From Liolophura sinensis (lineage: Eukaryota; Mollusca; Polyplacophora; Chitonida; Chitonidae): a DNA stretch of 57,689 nt. Position numbers and translations under genes: made by a program. The notes under the pieces are model-generated. The model was not told the DNA's origin, ran no database searches, and was given only the letters and a program-made list of their open reading frames with translations. The stretch lies in NCBI RefSeq assembly GCF_032854445.1, contig NW_027018206.1:1-57689 (forward strand), given 5' to 3'. Below, one piece after another: positions 1-11,900 of the stretch; positions within the stretch are counted from its first letter, which is position 1; every line of letters begins with the position of its first letter.

Positions 1-2376
1 CCAGCAAATGTCTTACTCCTAAGTCGAAGACAAACTCAATGTCTTTATCTACATGTAGAAAAACCACACCATTTGTTTATAAAAAAACACAAGGTACTTG
101 ATACAATCCGCTGTAAAAAGTACAATTGAACACTGACCCACATCAATAAGGTGCCATAGGATGCGCAATTGGGCCAGGCATCTCCAGCAGTTGAAAAATT
201 GCAAATTTCCTTGGTTTCCATGGAGTAAGAGCCGTTGCTGGGCACGTGATCTTGACATCATTGATTATTCATTTGTGGCTACAGCCAAAAGTATTGGTCG
301 GAAAGCAACGCGGTTTGCACCATTCGATTTCTCGTCACAAAATACGTCGGATTAGCCTCTTACCAGCAGCATTGGAACAGTTTTTCTACTTTTGGATTTT
401 TGCCTGGTCTTTTTGCTAATTGAAATCGGCTACATTAACTATGTACAATCGCGACTGGTCATTACTATATTCAGCATTTCATTATAAGTTATGTGCCCTT
501 CGGTAGCCCAGACGACGTCAAATCTTTGGGCCAAGCCCATTTAACTCACCCAGCAAATGTCTTACTCCTAAGTCGAAGACAAACTCAATGTCTTTATCTA
601 CATGTAGAAAAACCACACCATTTGTTTATAAAAAAACACAAGGTACTTGATACAATCCGCTGTAAAAAGTACAATTGAACACTGACCCACATCAATAAGG
701 TGCCAAAGGATGCGCAATTGGGCCAGGCATCTCCAGCTGTTGAAAAATTGCAAATTTCCTTGGTTTCCATGGAGTAAGAGCCGTTGCTGGGCACGTGATC
801 TTGACATCATTGATTATTCATTTGTGGCTACAGCCAAAAGTATTGGTCGGAGAGCAACGCGGTTTGCACCATTCGATTTCTCGTCACAAAATACGTCGGA
901 TTAGCCTCTTACCAGCAGCATTGGAACAGTTTTTCTACTTTTGGATTTTTGCCTGGTCCTTTTTGCGAATTGAAATCGGCTACATTAACTATGTACAATC
1001 GCGACTGGTCATTACTATATTCAACTTTTCATTATAAGTTATGTGCCCTTCGGTAGCCCAGACGACGTCAAATCATTGGGCCAAGCCCATTTAACTCACC
1101 CAGCAAATGTCTTACTTCTAAGTCGAAGAAACCCTCAATGTCTTTATCTACATGTAGAAAAACCACACCATTTGTATATCAAAAAAAACAAAAGGTACTT
1201 GATACAATCCGCTGTAAAAAGTACAATTGAACACTGACCCACATCAATAAGGTGCCAAAAGATGCGCAATTGGGCCAGGCATCTCCAGCTGTTGAAAAAT
1301 TGCAAATTTCCTTGGTTTCCATGGAGTAAGAGCCGTTGCTGGGCACGTGATCTTGACATCATTGATTATTCATTTGTGGCTACAGCCAAAAGTATTGGTC
1401 GGAGAGCAACGCGGTTTGCACCATTCGATTTCTCGTCACAAAATACGTCGGATTAGCCTCTTACCAGCAGCATTGGAACAGTTTTTCTACTTTTGGATTT
1501 TTGCCTGGTCTTTTCCGAATTGAAATCGGCTACATTAACTATGTACAATCGCGACTGGTCATTACTATATTCAACTTTTCATTATAAGTTATGTGCCCTT
1601 CGGTAGCCCAGACGACGTCAAATCTTTGGGCCAAGCCCATTTAACTCACCCAGCAAATGTCTTACTTCTAAGTCGAAGACAAACTCAATGTCTTTATCTA
1701 CATGTAGAAAAACCACACCATTTGTATATAAAAAAAACACAAGGTACTTGATACAATCCGCTGTAAAAGTACAATTGAACGAAAAGTACAATTGAACACT
1801 GACCCACATCAATAAGGTGCCAAAGGATGCGCAATTGGGCCAGGCATCTCCAGCTGTTGAAAAATTGCAAATTTCCTTGGTTTCCATGGAGTAAGAGCCG
1901 TTGCTGGGCACGTGATCTTGACATCATTGATTATTCATTTGTGGCTACAGCCAAAAGTATTGGTCGGAAAGCAACGCGGTTTGCACCATTCGATTTCTCG
2001 TCACAAAATACGTCGGATTAGCCTCTTACCAGCAGCATTGGAACAGTTTTTCCCACTTTTGGATTTTTGCCTGGTCTTTTTGCTTAGTGAAATCGGCTAC
2101 ATTAACCATGTACAATCGCGACTGGTCATTACTATATTCAACTTTTCATTATAAGTTATGTGCCCTTCGGTAGCCAGACGACGTCAAATCTTTGGGCCAA
2201 GCCCATTTAACTCACCCAGCAAATGTCTTACTTCTAAGTCGAAGACAAACTCAATGTCTTTATCTACATGTAGAAAACCCACACCATTTGTATATAAAAA
2301 AAACACAAGGTACTTGGTACAATGCGCTGTAAAAAGTACAATTGAACACTGACCCACATCAATAAGGTGCCAAAGG
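1..2376. repeat. Array segment 1: mixed lead-in monomers
   Basis: The window opens inside a monomer. The first units carry the S marker (CTCCTAAGTCG with TTTATAAAAAAAC, at about 16-90 and 565-640). The unit before 1,262 carries the N marker (GAAACCCTC after CAAATCATTGGG). The S-then-N order is the same as in the later HORs at 41-57 kb. The unit anchored at 1,827 is 565 bp from its predecessor because of a local 16-bp duplication. A CTCCAGCAGTTG variant near 181 is unique to the first monomer. No gene is seen. Confidence 0.9.
1765..1797. repeat. Private 16-bp direct duplication inside one monomer
   Basis: AAAAGTACAATTGAAC occurs at 1,765-1,780 and again at 1,782-1,797, separated by one G. Every other monomer has this segment once. 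It explains the single 565-bp spacing (1,262 to 1,827). The first half is preceded by CTGT and the second by CG, so it resembles a join of the two common variants CTGTAAAAAG and CTGTGAAAAG. It lies in a stretch with other suspect indels and may be an assembly error. Confidence 0.85.
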
Positions 2377-5300
2377 ATGCGCAATTGGGCCAGGCATCTC
2401 CAGCTGTTGAAAAATTGCAAATTTCCTTGGTTTCCATGGAGTAAGAGCCGTTGTTGGGCACGTGATCTTGACATCATTGATTATTCATTTGTGGCTACAG
2501 CCAAAAGTATTGTCAGAGAGCAACGCGGTTTGCACCATTCGATTTCTCGTCACAAAATACGTCGGATTAGCCTCTTACCAGCAGCATTGGAACAGTTTTT
2601 CTACTTTTGGATTTTTGCCTGTTCTTTTTACGAATTGAAATCGGCTACATTAACTATGTACAATCGCGACTGGTCATTACTATATTCAACTTTTCATTAT
2701 AAGTTATGTGCCCTTCGGTAGCCCAGACGACGTCAAATCTTTGGGCCAAGCCCATTTAACTCACCCAGCAAATGTCCTTATTTCTAAGTCGAAGACAAAC
2801 TCAATGTCTTTATCTACATGTAGAAAAACCACACCATTTGTATATAAAAAAACACAAGGTACTTGATACAATCCGCTGTAAAAAGTACAATTGAACACTG
2901 ACCCACATCAATAAGGTGCCAAAGGATGCGCAATTGGGCCAGGCATCTCCAGCTGTTGAAAAATTGCAAATTTCCTTGGTTTCCATGGAGTAAGAGCCGT
3001 TGCTGGGCACGTGATCTTGACATCATTGATCATTCATTTGTGGCTACAGCCAAAAGTATTGGTCGGAGAGCAACGCGGTTTGCACCATTCGATTTCTCGT
3101 CACAAAATACGTCGGATTAGCCTCTTTCCAGCAGCATTGGAACAGTTTTTTCTACTTTTGGATTTTTGCCTGGTCTTTTGCGAATTGAAATCGGCTACAT
3201 TAACTATGTACAATCGCGACTGGTCATTACTATATCAACTTTTCATTATAAGTTATGTGCCCTTCGGTAGCCCAGACGACGTCAAATCTTTGGGCAAGCC
3301 CATTTAACTCACCCAGCAAATGTCTTACTTCTAAGTCGAAGACAAACTCAATGTCTTTATCTACATGTAGAAAAACCACACCATTTGTATATAAAAAAAA
3401 CACAAGGTACTTGATACAATCCGCTGTGAAAAGTACAATTGAACACTGACCCACATCAATAAGGTGCCAAAGGATGCGCAATTGGGCCAGGCATCTCCAG
3501 CTGTTGAAAAATTGCAAATTTCCTTGGTTTCCATGGAGTAAGAGCCGTTGCTGGGCACGTGATCTTGACATCATTGATTATTCATTTGTGGCTACAGCCA
3601 AAAGTATTGGTCGGAAAGCAACGCGGTTTGCACCATTCGATTTCTCGTCACAAAATACGTCGGATTAGCCTCTTACCAGCAGCATTGGAACAGTTTTCCC
3701 ACTTTTGGATTTTTGCTGGTCTTTTTGCTTATTGAAATCGGCTACATTAACTATGTACAATCGCGACTGGTCATTACTATATTCAACTTTTCATTATAAG
3801 TTATGTGCCCTTCGGTAGCCCAGACGACGTCAAATCTTTGGGCCAAGCCCATTTAACTCACCCAGCAAATGTCTTACTTCTAAGTCGAAGACAAACTCAA
3901 TGTCTTTATCTACATGTAGAAAACCCACACCATTTGTATATAAAAAAAAACACAAGGTACTTGGTACAATGCGCTGTAAAAAGTACAATTGAACACTGAC
4001 CCACATCAATAAGGTACCAAAGGATGCGCAATTGGCCAGGCATCTCCAGCTGTTGAAAAATTGCAAATTTCCTTGGTTTCCATGGAGTAAGAGCCGTTGT
4101 TGGGCACGTGATCTTGACATCATTGATTATTCATTTGTGGCTACAGCCAAAAGTATTGGTCAGAGAGCAACGCGGTTTGCACCATTCGATTTCTCGTCAC
4201 AAAATACGTCGGATTAGCCTCTTACCAGCAGCATTGGAACAGTTTTTCTACTTTTGGATTTTTGCCTGTTCTTTTTACGAATTGAAATCGGCTACATTAA
4301 CTATGTACAATCGCGACTGGTCATTACTATATTCAACTTTTCATTATAAGTTATGTGCCCCTTCGGTAGCCCAGACGACGTCAAATCTTTGGGCCAAGCC
4401 CATTTAACTCACCCAGCAAATGTCTTATTTCTAAGTCGAAGACAAACTCAATGTCTTTATCTACATGTAGAAAAACCACACCATTTGTATATAAAAAAAC
4501 ACAAGGTACTTGATACAATCCGCTGTAAAAAGTACAATTGAACACTGACCCACATCAATAAGGTGCCAAAGGATGCGCAATTGGGCCAGGCATCTCCAGC
4601 TGTTGAAAAATTGCAAATTTCCTTGGTTTCCATGGAGTAAGAGCCGTTGCTGGGCACGTGATCTTGACATCATTGATTATTCATTTGTGGCTACAGCCAA
4701 AAGTATTGGTCGGAGAGCAACGCGGTTTGCACCATTCGATTTCTCGTCACAAAATACGTCGGATTAGCCTCTTACCAGCAGCATTGGAACAGTTTTTCCA
4801 CTTTTGGATTTTTGCCTGGTCTTTTTACGAATTGAAATCGGCTACATTAACTATGTACAATCGCGACTGGTCATTACTATATTCAACTTTTCATTATAAG
4901 TTATGTGCCCTTCGGTAGCCCAGACGACGTCAAATCTTTGGGCCAAGCCCCATTTAACTCACCCAGCAAATGTCTTACTTCTAAGTCGAAGACAAACTCA
5001 ATGTCTTTATCTACATGTAGAAAAACCACACCATTTGTATATAAAAAAAAACACAAGGTACTTGATACAGTCTGCTGTAAAAAGTACAATTGAACACTGA
5101 CCCACATCATAAGGTGCCAAAAGATGCGCATTTGGGCCAGGCATCTCCAGCTGTTGAAAAATTGCAAATTTCCTTGGTTTCCATGGATTAAGAGCCGTTG
5201 CTGGGCACGTGATCTTGACATCATTGATTATTCATTTGTGGCTACAGCCAAAAGTATTGGTCGGAGAGCAACGCGGTTTGCACCATTCGATTTCTCGTCA

Positions 5301-8300
5301 CAAAATACGTCGAATTAGCCTCTTACCAGCAGCATTGGAACAGTTTTTCTACTTTTGGATTTTTGCCTGGTCTTTTTGCGAATTGAAATCGGCTACATTA
5401 ACTATGTACAATCGCGACTGGTCATTACTATATTCAACTTTTCATTATAAGTTATGTGCCCTTCGGTAGCCCAGACGACGTCAAATCTTTGGGCCAAGCC
5501 ATTTAACTCACCCAGCAAATGTCTTACTTCTAAGTCGAAGACAAACTCAATGTCTTTATCTACATGTAGAAAAACCACACGATTTGTATATAAAAAAAAC
5601 AAAAGGTACTTGATACAATCCGCTGTGAAAAGTACAATTGAACACTGACCCACATCAATAAGGTGCCAAAGGATGCGCAATTGGGCCAGGCATCTCCAGC
5701 TGTTGAAAAATTGCAAATTTCTATGGTTTACATGGAGTAAGAGCCGTTGCTGGGCACGTGATCTTGACATCATTGATTATTCATTTGTGGCTACAGCCAA
5801 AAGTATTGGTCGGAAAGCAACGCGGTTTGCACCATTCGATTTCTCGTCACAAAATACGTCGGATTAGCCTCTTTCTAGCAGCATTGGAACAGTTTTCCCA
5901 CATTTGGATTTTTGCCTGGTCTTTTTGCTTATTAAATCGGGTACATTAACTGTGTACAATCGCGACTGGTCATTACTATATTCAACTTTTCATTATAAGT
6001 TATGTGCCCTTCGGTAGCCCAGACGACGTCAAATCTTTGGGCCAAGCCCATTTAACTCACCCAGCAAATGTCTTACTTCTAAGTCGAAGACAAACTCAAT
6101 GTCTTTATCTACATGTAGAAAAACCACACCATTTGTATATAAAAAAAACACAAGGTACTTGATACAATCCGCTGTGAAAAGTACAATTGAACACTGACCC
6201 ACATCAATAAGGTGCCAAAGGATGCGCAATTGGGCCAGGCATCTCCAGCTGTTGAAAATTGCAAATTTCCTTGGTTTCCATGGAGTAAGAGCCGTTGCTG
6301 GGCACGTGATCTTGACATCATTGATTATTCATTTGTGGCTACAGCCAAAAGTATTGGTCGGAAAGCAACGCGGTTTGCACCATTCGATTTCTCGTCACAA
6401 AATACGTCGGATTAGCCCTCTTACCAGCAGCATTGGAACAGTTTTCCCACTTTTGGATTTTTGCCTGGTCTTTTTGCTTAGTGAAATCGGCTACATTAAC
6501 CATGTACAATCGCGACTGGTCATTACTATATTCAACTTTTCATTATAAGTTATGTGCCCCTTCGGTAGCCCAGACGACGTCAAATCTTTGGGCCAAGCCC
6601 ATTTAACTCACCCAGCAAATGTCTTACTTCTAAGTCGAAGACAAACTCAATGTCTTTATCTACATGTAGAAAACCCACACCATTTGTATATAAAAAAAAC
6701 ACAAGGTTACTTGGTACAATGCGCTGTAAAAAGTACAATTGAACACTGACCCACATCAATAAGGTGCCAAAGGATGCGCAATTGGGCCAGGCATCTCCAG
6801 CTGTTGAAAAATTGCAAATTTCCTTGGTTTCCATGGAGTAAGAGCCGTTGTTGGGCACGTGATCTTGACATCATTGATTATTCATTTGTGGCTACAGCCA
6901 AAAGTATTGGTCAGAGAGCAACGCGGTTTGCACCATTCGATTTCTCGTCACAAAATACGTCGGATTAGCCTCTTACCAGCAGCATTGGAACAGTTTTTCT
7001 ACTTTTGATTTTTGCCTGTTCTTTTTACGAATTGAAATCGGCTACATTAACTATGTACAATCGCGACTGGTCATTACTATATTCAACTTTTCATTATAAG
7101 TTATGTGCCCTTCGGTAGCCCAGACGACGTCAAATCTTTGGGCCAAGCCCATTTAACTCACCCAGCAAATGTCTTATTTCTAAGTCGAAGACAAACTCAA
7201 TGTCTTTATCTACATGTAGAAAAACCACACCATTTGTATATAAAAAAACACAAGGTACTTGATACAATCCGCTGTAAAAAGTACAATTGAACACTGACCC
7301 ACATCAATAAGGTGCCAAAGGATGCGCAATTGGGCCAGGCATCTCCAGCTGTTGAAAAATTGCAAATTTTCTTGGTTTCCATGGAGTAAGAGCCGTTGCT
7401 GGGCACGTGATCTTGACATCATTGATTATTCATTTGTGGCTACAGCCAAAAGTATTGGTCGGAGAGCAACGCGGTTTGCACCATTCGATTTCTCGTCACA
7501 AAATACGTCGGATTAGCCTCTTACCAGCAGCATTGGAACAGTTTTTCCACTTTTGGATTTTTGCCTGGTCTTTTTACGAATTGAAATCGGGTACATTAAC
7601 TATGTACAATCGCGACTGGTCATTACTATATTCAACTTTTCATTATAAGTTATGTGCCCTTCGGTAGCCCAGACGACGTCAAATCTTTGGGCCAAGCCCA
7701 TTTAACTCACCCAGCAAATGTCTTACTTCTAAGTCGAAGAAAAACTCAATGTCTTTATCTACATGTAGAAAAACCACACCATTTGTATATCAAAAAAAAC
7801 AAAAGGTACTTGATACAATCCGCTGTAAAAAGTACAATTGAACACTGACCCACATCAATAAGGTGCCAAAGGATGCGCAATTGGGTCAGGCATCTCCAGC
7901 TGTTGAAAAATTGCAAATTTCCTTGGTTTCCATGGAGTAAGAGCCGTTGATGGGCACGTGATCTTGACATCATTGATCATTCATTTGTGGCTACAGCCAA
8001 AAGTATTGGTCGGAGAGCAACGCGGTTTGCACCATTCGATTTCTCGTCACAAAATACGTCGGATTAGCCTCTTTCCAGCAGCATTGGAACAGTTTTTCTA
8101 CTTTTGGATTTTTGCCTGGTCTTTTTGCGAATTGAAATCGGCTACATTAACTATGTACAATCGCGACTGGTCATTACTATATTCAACTTTTCATTATAAG
8201 TTATGTGCCCTTCGGTAGCCCAGACGACGTCAAATCTTTGGGCCAAGCCCATTTAACTCACCCAGCAAATGTCTTACTTCTAAGTCGAAGACAAACTCAA

Positions 8301-8973
8301 TGTCTTTATCTACATGTAGAAAAACCACACCATTTGTATATAAAAAAAACACAAGGTACTTGATACAATCCGCTGTGAAAAGTACAATTGAACACTGACC
8401 CACATCAATAAGGTGCCAAAGGATGCGCAATTGGGCCAGGCATCTCCAGCTGTTGAAAAATTGCAAATTTCCTTGGTTTCCATGGAGTAAGAGCCGTTGC
8501 TGGGCACGTGATCTTGACATCATTGATTATTCATTTGTGGCTACAGCCAAAAGTATTGGTCGGAAAGCAACGCGGTTTGCACCATTCGATTTCTCGTCAC
8601 AAAATACGTCGGATTAGCCTCTTACCAGCAGCATTGGAACAGTTTTTCTACTTTTGGATTTTTGCCTGGTCTTTTTGCTTATTGAAATCGGCTACATTAA
8701 CTATGTACAATCGCGACTGGTCATTACTATATTCAACTTTTCATTATAAGTTATGTGCCCTTCGGTAGCCCAGACGACGTCAAATCTTTGGGCCAAGCCC
8801 ATTTAACTCACCCAGCAAATGTCTTACTTCTAAGTCGAAGACAAACTCAATGTCTTTATCTACATGTAGAAAACCCACACCATTTGTATATAAAAAAAAA
8901 CACAAGGTACTTGGTACAATGCGCTGTAAAAAGTACAATTGAACACTGACCCACATCAATAAGGTACCAAAGG
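2377..8973. repeat. Array segment 2: short D-led higher-order repeats (3-, 5- and 4-mer)
   Basis: The D monomer is recognised by AAACCCACACC, TTGGTACAATGC, GTTGTTGGGC and GTCAGAGAGC together. It occurs at anchors 2,377, 4,024 and 6,774, with the next at 8,974, so the blocks are 1,647, 2,750 and 2,200 bp (3, 5 and 4 monomers). Each D is followed by an E monomer (mostly CTTATTTCTAAG before the anchor, TTTTTACGAATTG after it). The changing block length is the expected product of unequal exchange in a tandem array. The segment up to about 7,050 also carries scattered single-base indels. Confidence 0.85.
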
Positions 8974-11900
8974 ATGCGCAATTGGGCCAGGCATCTCCAG
9001 CTGTTGAAAAATTGCAAATTTCCTTGGTTTCCATGGAGTAAGAGCCGTTGTTGGGCACGTGATCTTGACATCATTGATTATTCATTTGTGGCTACAGCCA
9101 AAAGTATTGGTCAGAGAGCAACGCGGTTTGCACCATTCGATTTCTCGTCACAAAATACGTCGGATTAGCCTCTTTCCAGCAGCATTGGAACAGTTTTTCT
9201 ACTTTTGGATTTTTGCCTGTTCTTTTTACGAATTGAAATCGGCTACATTAACTATGTACAATCGCGACTGGTCATTACTATATTCAACTTTTCATTATAA
9301 GTTATGTGCCCTTCGGTAGCCCAGACGACGTCAAATCTTTGGGCCAAGCCCATTTAACTCACCCAGCAAATGTCTTATTTCTAAGTCGAAGACAAACTCA
9401 ATGTCTTTATCTACATGTAGAAAAACCACACCATTTGTATATAAAAAAACACAAGGTACTTGATACAATCCGCTGTAAAAAGTACAATTGAACACTGACC
9501 CACATCAATAAGGTGCCAAAGGATGCGCAATTGGGCCAGGCATCTCCAGCTGTTGAAAAATTGCAAATTTCCTTGGTTTCCATGGAGTAAGAGCCGTTGC
9601 TGGGCACGTGATCTTGACATCATTGATTATTCATTTGTGGCTACAGCCAAAAGTATTGGTCGGAGAGCAACGCGGTTTGCACCATTCGATTTCTCGTCAC
9701 AAAATACGTCGGATTAGCCTCTTACCAGCAGCATTGGAACAGTTTTTCCACTTTTGGATTTTTGCCTGGTCTTTTTACGAATTGAAATCGGCTACATTAA
9801 CTATGTACAATCGCGACTGGTCATTACTATATTCAACTTTTCATTATAAGTTATGTGCCCTTCGGTAGCCCAGACGACGTCAAATCTTTGGGCCAAGCCC
9901 ATTTAACTCACCCAGCAAATGTCTTACTTCTAAGTCGAAGAAAAACTCAATGTCTTTATCTACATGTAGAAAAACCACACCATTTGTATATCAAAAAAAA
10001 CAAAAGGTACTTGATACAATCCGCTGTAAAAAGTACAATTGAACACTGACCCACATCAATAAGGTGCCAAAGGATGCGCAATTGGGTCAGGCATCTCCAG
10101 CTGTTGAAAAATTGCAAATTTCCTTGGTTTCCATGGAGTAAGAGCCGTTGCTGGGCACGTGATCTTGACATCATTGATTATTCATTTGTGGCTACAGCCA
10201 AAAGTATTGGTTGGAGAGCAACGCAGTTTGCACCATTCGATTTCTCGTCACAAAATACGTCGGATTAGCCTCTTTCCAGCAGCATTGGAACAGTTTTTCT
10301 ACTTTTGGATTTTTGCCTGGTCTTTTTGCGAATTGAAATCGGCTACATTAACTATGTACAATCGCGACTGGTCATTACTATATTCAACTTTTCATTATAA
10401 GTTATGTGCCCTTCGGTAGCCCAGACGACGTCAAATCTTTGGGCCAAGCCCATTTAACTCACTCAGCAAATGTCTTACTTCTAAGTCGAAGACAAGCTCA
10501 ATGTCTTTATCTACATGTAGAAAAACCACACCATTTTTATATCAAAAAAAAACAGAAGGTACTTGATACAATCCGCTGTAAAAAGTACAATTGAACACTG
10601 ACCCACATCAATAAGGTGCCAAAGGATGCGCAATTGGGCCAGGCATCTCCAGCTGTTGAAAAATTGCAAATTTCCTTGGTTTCCATGGAGTAAGAGCCGT
10701 TGCTGGGCACGTGATCTTGACATCATTGATTATTCATTTGTGGCTACAGCCAAAAGTATTGGTCGGAGAGCAACGCGGTTTGCACCATTCGATTTCTCGT
10801 CACAAAATACGTCGGATTAGACTCTTTCCAGCAGCATTGGAACAGTTTTCCCACTTTTGGATTTTTGCCTGGTCTTTTTGCTTATTGAAATCGGGTACAT
10901 TAACTATGTACAATCGCGACTGGTCATTACTATATTCAACTTTTCATTATAAGTTATGTGCCCTTCGGTAGCCCAGACGACGTCAAATCTTTGGGCCAAG
11001 CCCATTTAACTCACCCAGCAAATGTCTTACTTCTAAGTCGAAGACAAACTCAATTTCTTTATCTACATGTAGAAAAACCACACCATTTGTATATAAAAAA
11101 AACACAAGGTACTTGATACAATCCGCTGTAAAAAGTACAATTGAACACTGACCCACATCAATAAGGTGCCAAAGGATGCGCAATTGGGCCAGGCATCTCC
11201 AGCTGTTGAAAAATTGCAAATTTCCTTGGTTTCCATGGAGTAAGAGCCGTTGCTGGGCACGTGATCTTGACATCATTGATTATTCATTTGTGGCTACAGC
11301 CGAAAGTATTGGTCGGAAAGCAACGCGGTTTGCACCATTCGATTTCTCGTCACAAAATACGTCGGATTAGCCTCTTACCAGCAGCATTGGAACAGTTTTC
11401 CCACTTTTGGATTTTTTCCTGGTCTTTTTGCGAATTGAAATCGGCTACATTAACTATGTACAATCGCGACTGGTCATTACTATATTCAACTTTTCATTAT
11501 AAGTTATGTGCCCTTCGGTAGCCCAGACGACGTCAAATCTTTGGGCCAAGCCCATTTAACTCACCCAGCAAATGTCTTACTTCTAAGTCGAAGACAAACT
11601 CAATGTCTTTATCTACATGTAGAAAACCCACACCATTTGTATATAAAAAAAAACACAAGGTACTTGGTACAATCCGCTGTAAAAAGTACAATTGAACACT
11701 GACCCACATCAATAAGGTACCAAAGGATGCGCAATTGGGCCAGGCATCTCCAGCTGTTGAAAAATTGCAAATTTCCTTGGTTTCCATGGAGTAAGAGCCG
11801 TTGTTGGGCACGTGATCTTGACATCATTGATTATTCATTTGTGGCTACAGCCAAAAGTATTGGTCAGAGAGCAACGCGGTTTGCACCATTCGATTTCTCG

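Noticed and set aside
1130-1456. Recurring short reading frames on both strands (about 64 and 86 codons on plus, 65-97 on minus)
   Set aside because: They recur only because the DNA repeats. Length changes in the A-run and T-run and single-base indels shift or stop them from copy to copy, the three overlapping frames cannot all be selected, and the 550-bp unit is not a multiple of three. No recognisable domain or start context.
5402-5773. Longest frame in the window, 123 codons on the minus strand
   Set aside because: It exists only where one base is missing in GGGCCAAGCCC near 5,500, in the indel-rich stretch. Its middle reads faintly like a generic hydrolase segment, but similar extensions occur only in a few copies with the same kind of deletion (for example 3,230-3,574, 16,412-16,726 and 31,816-32,106).
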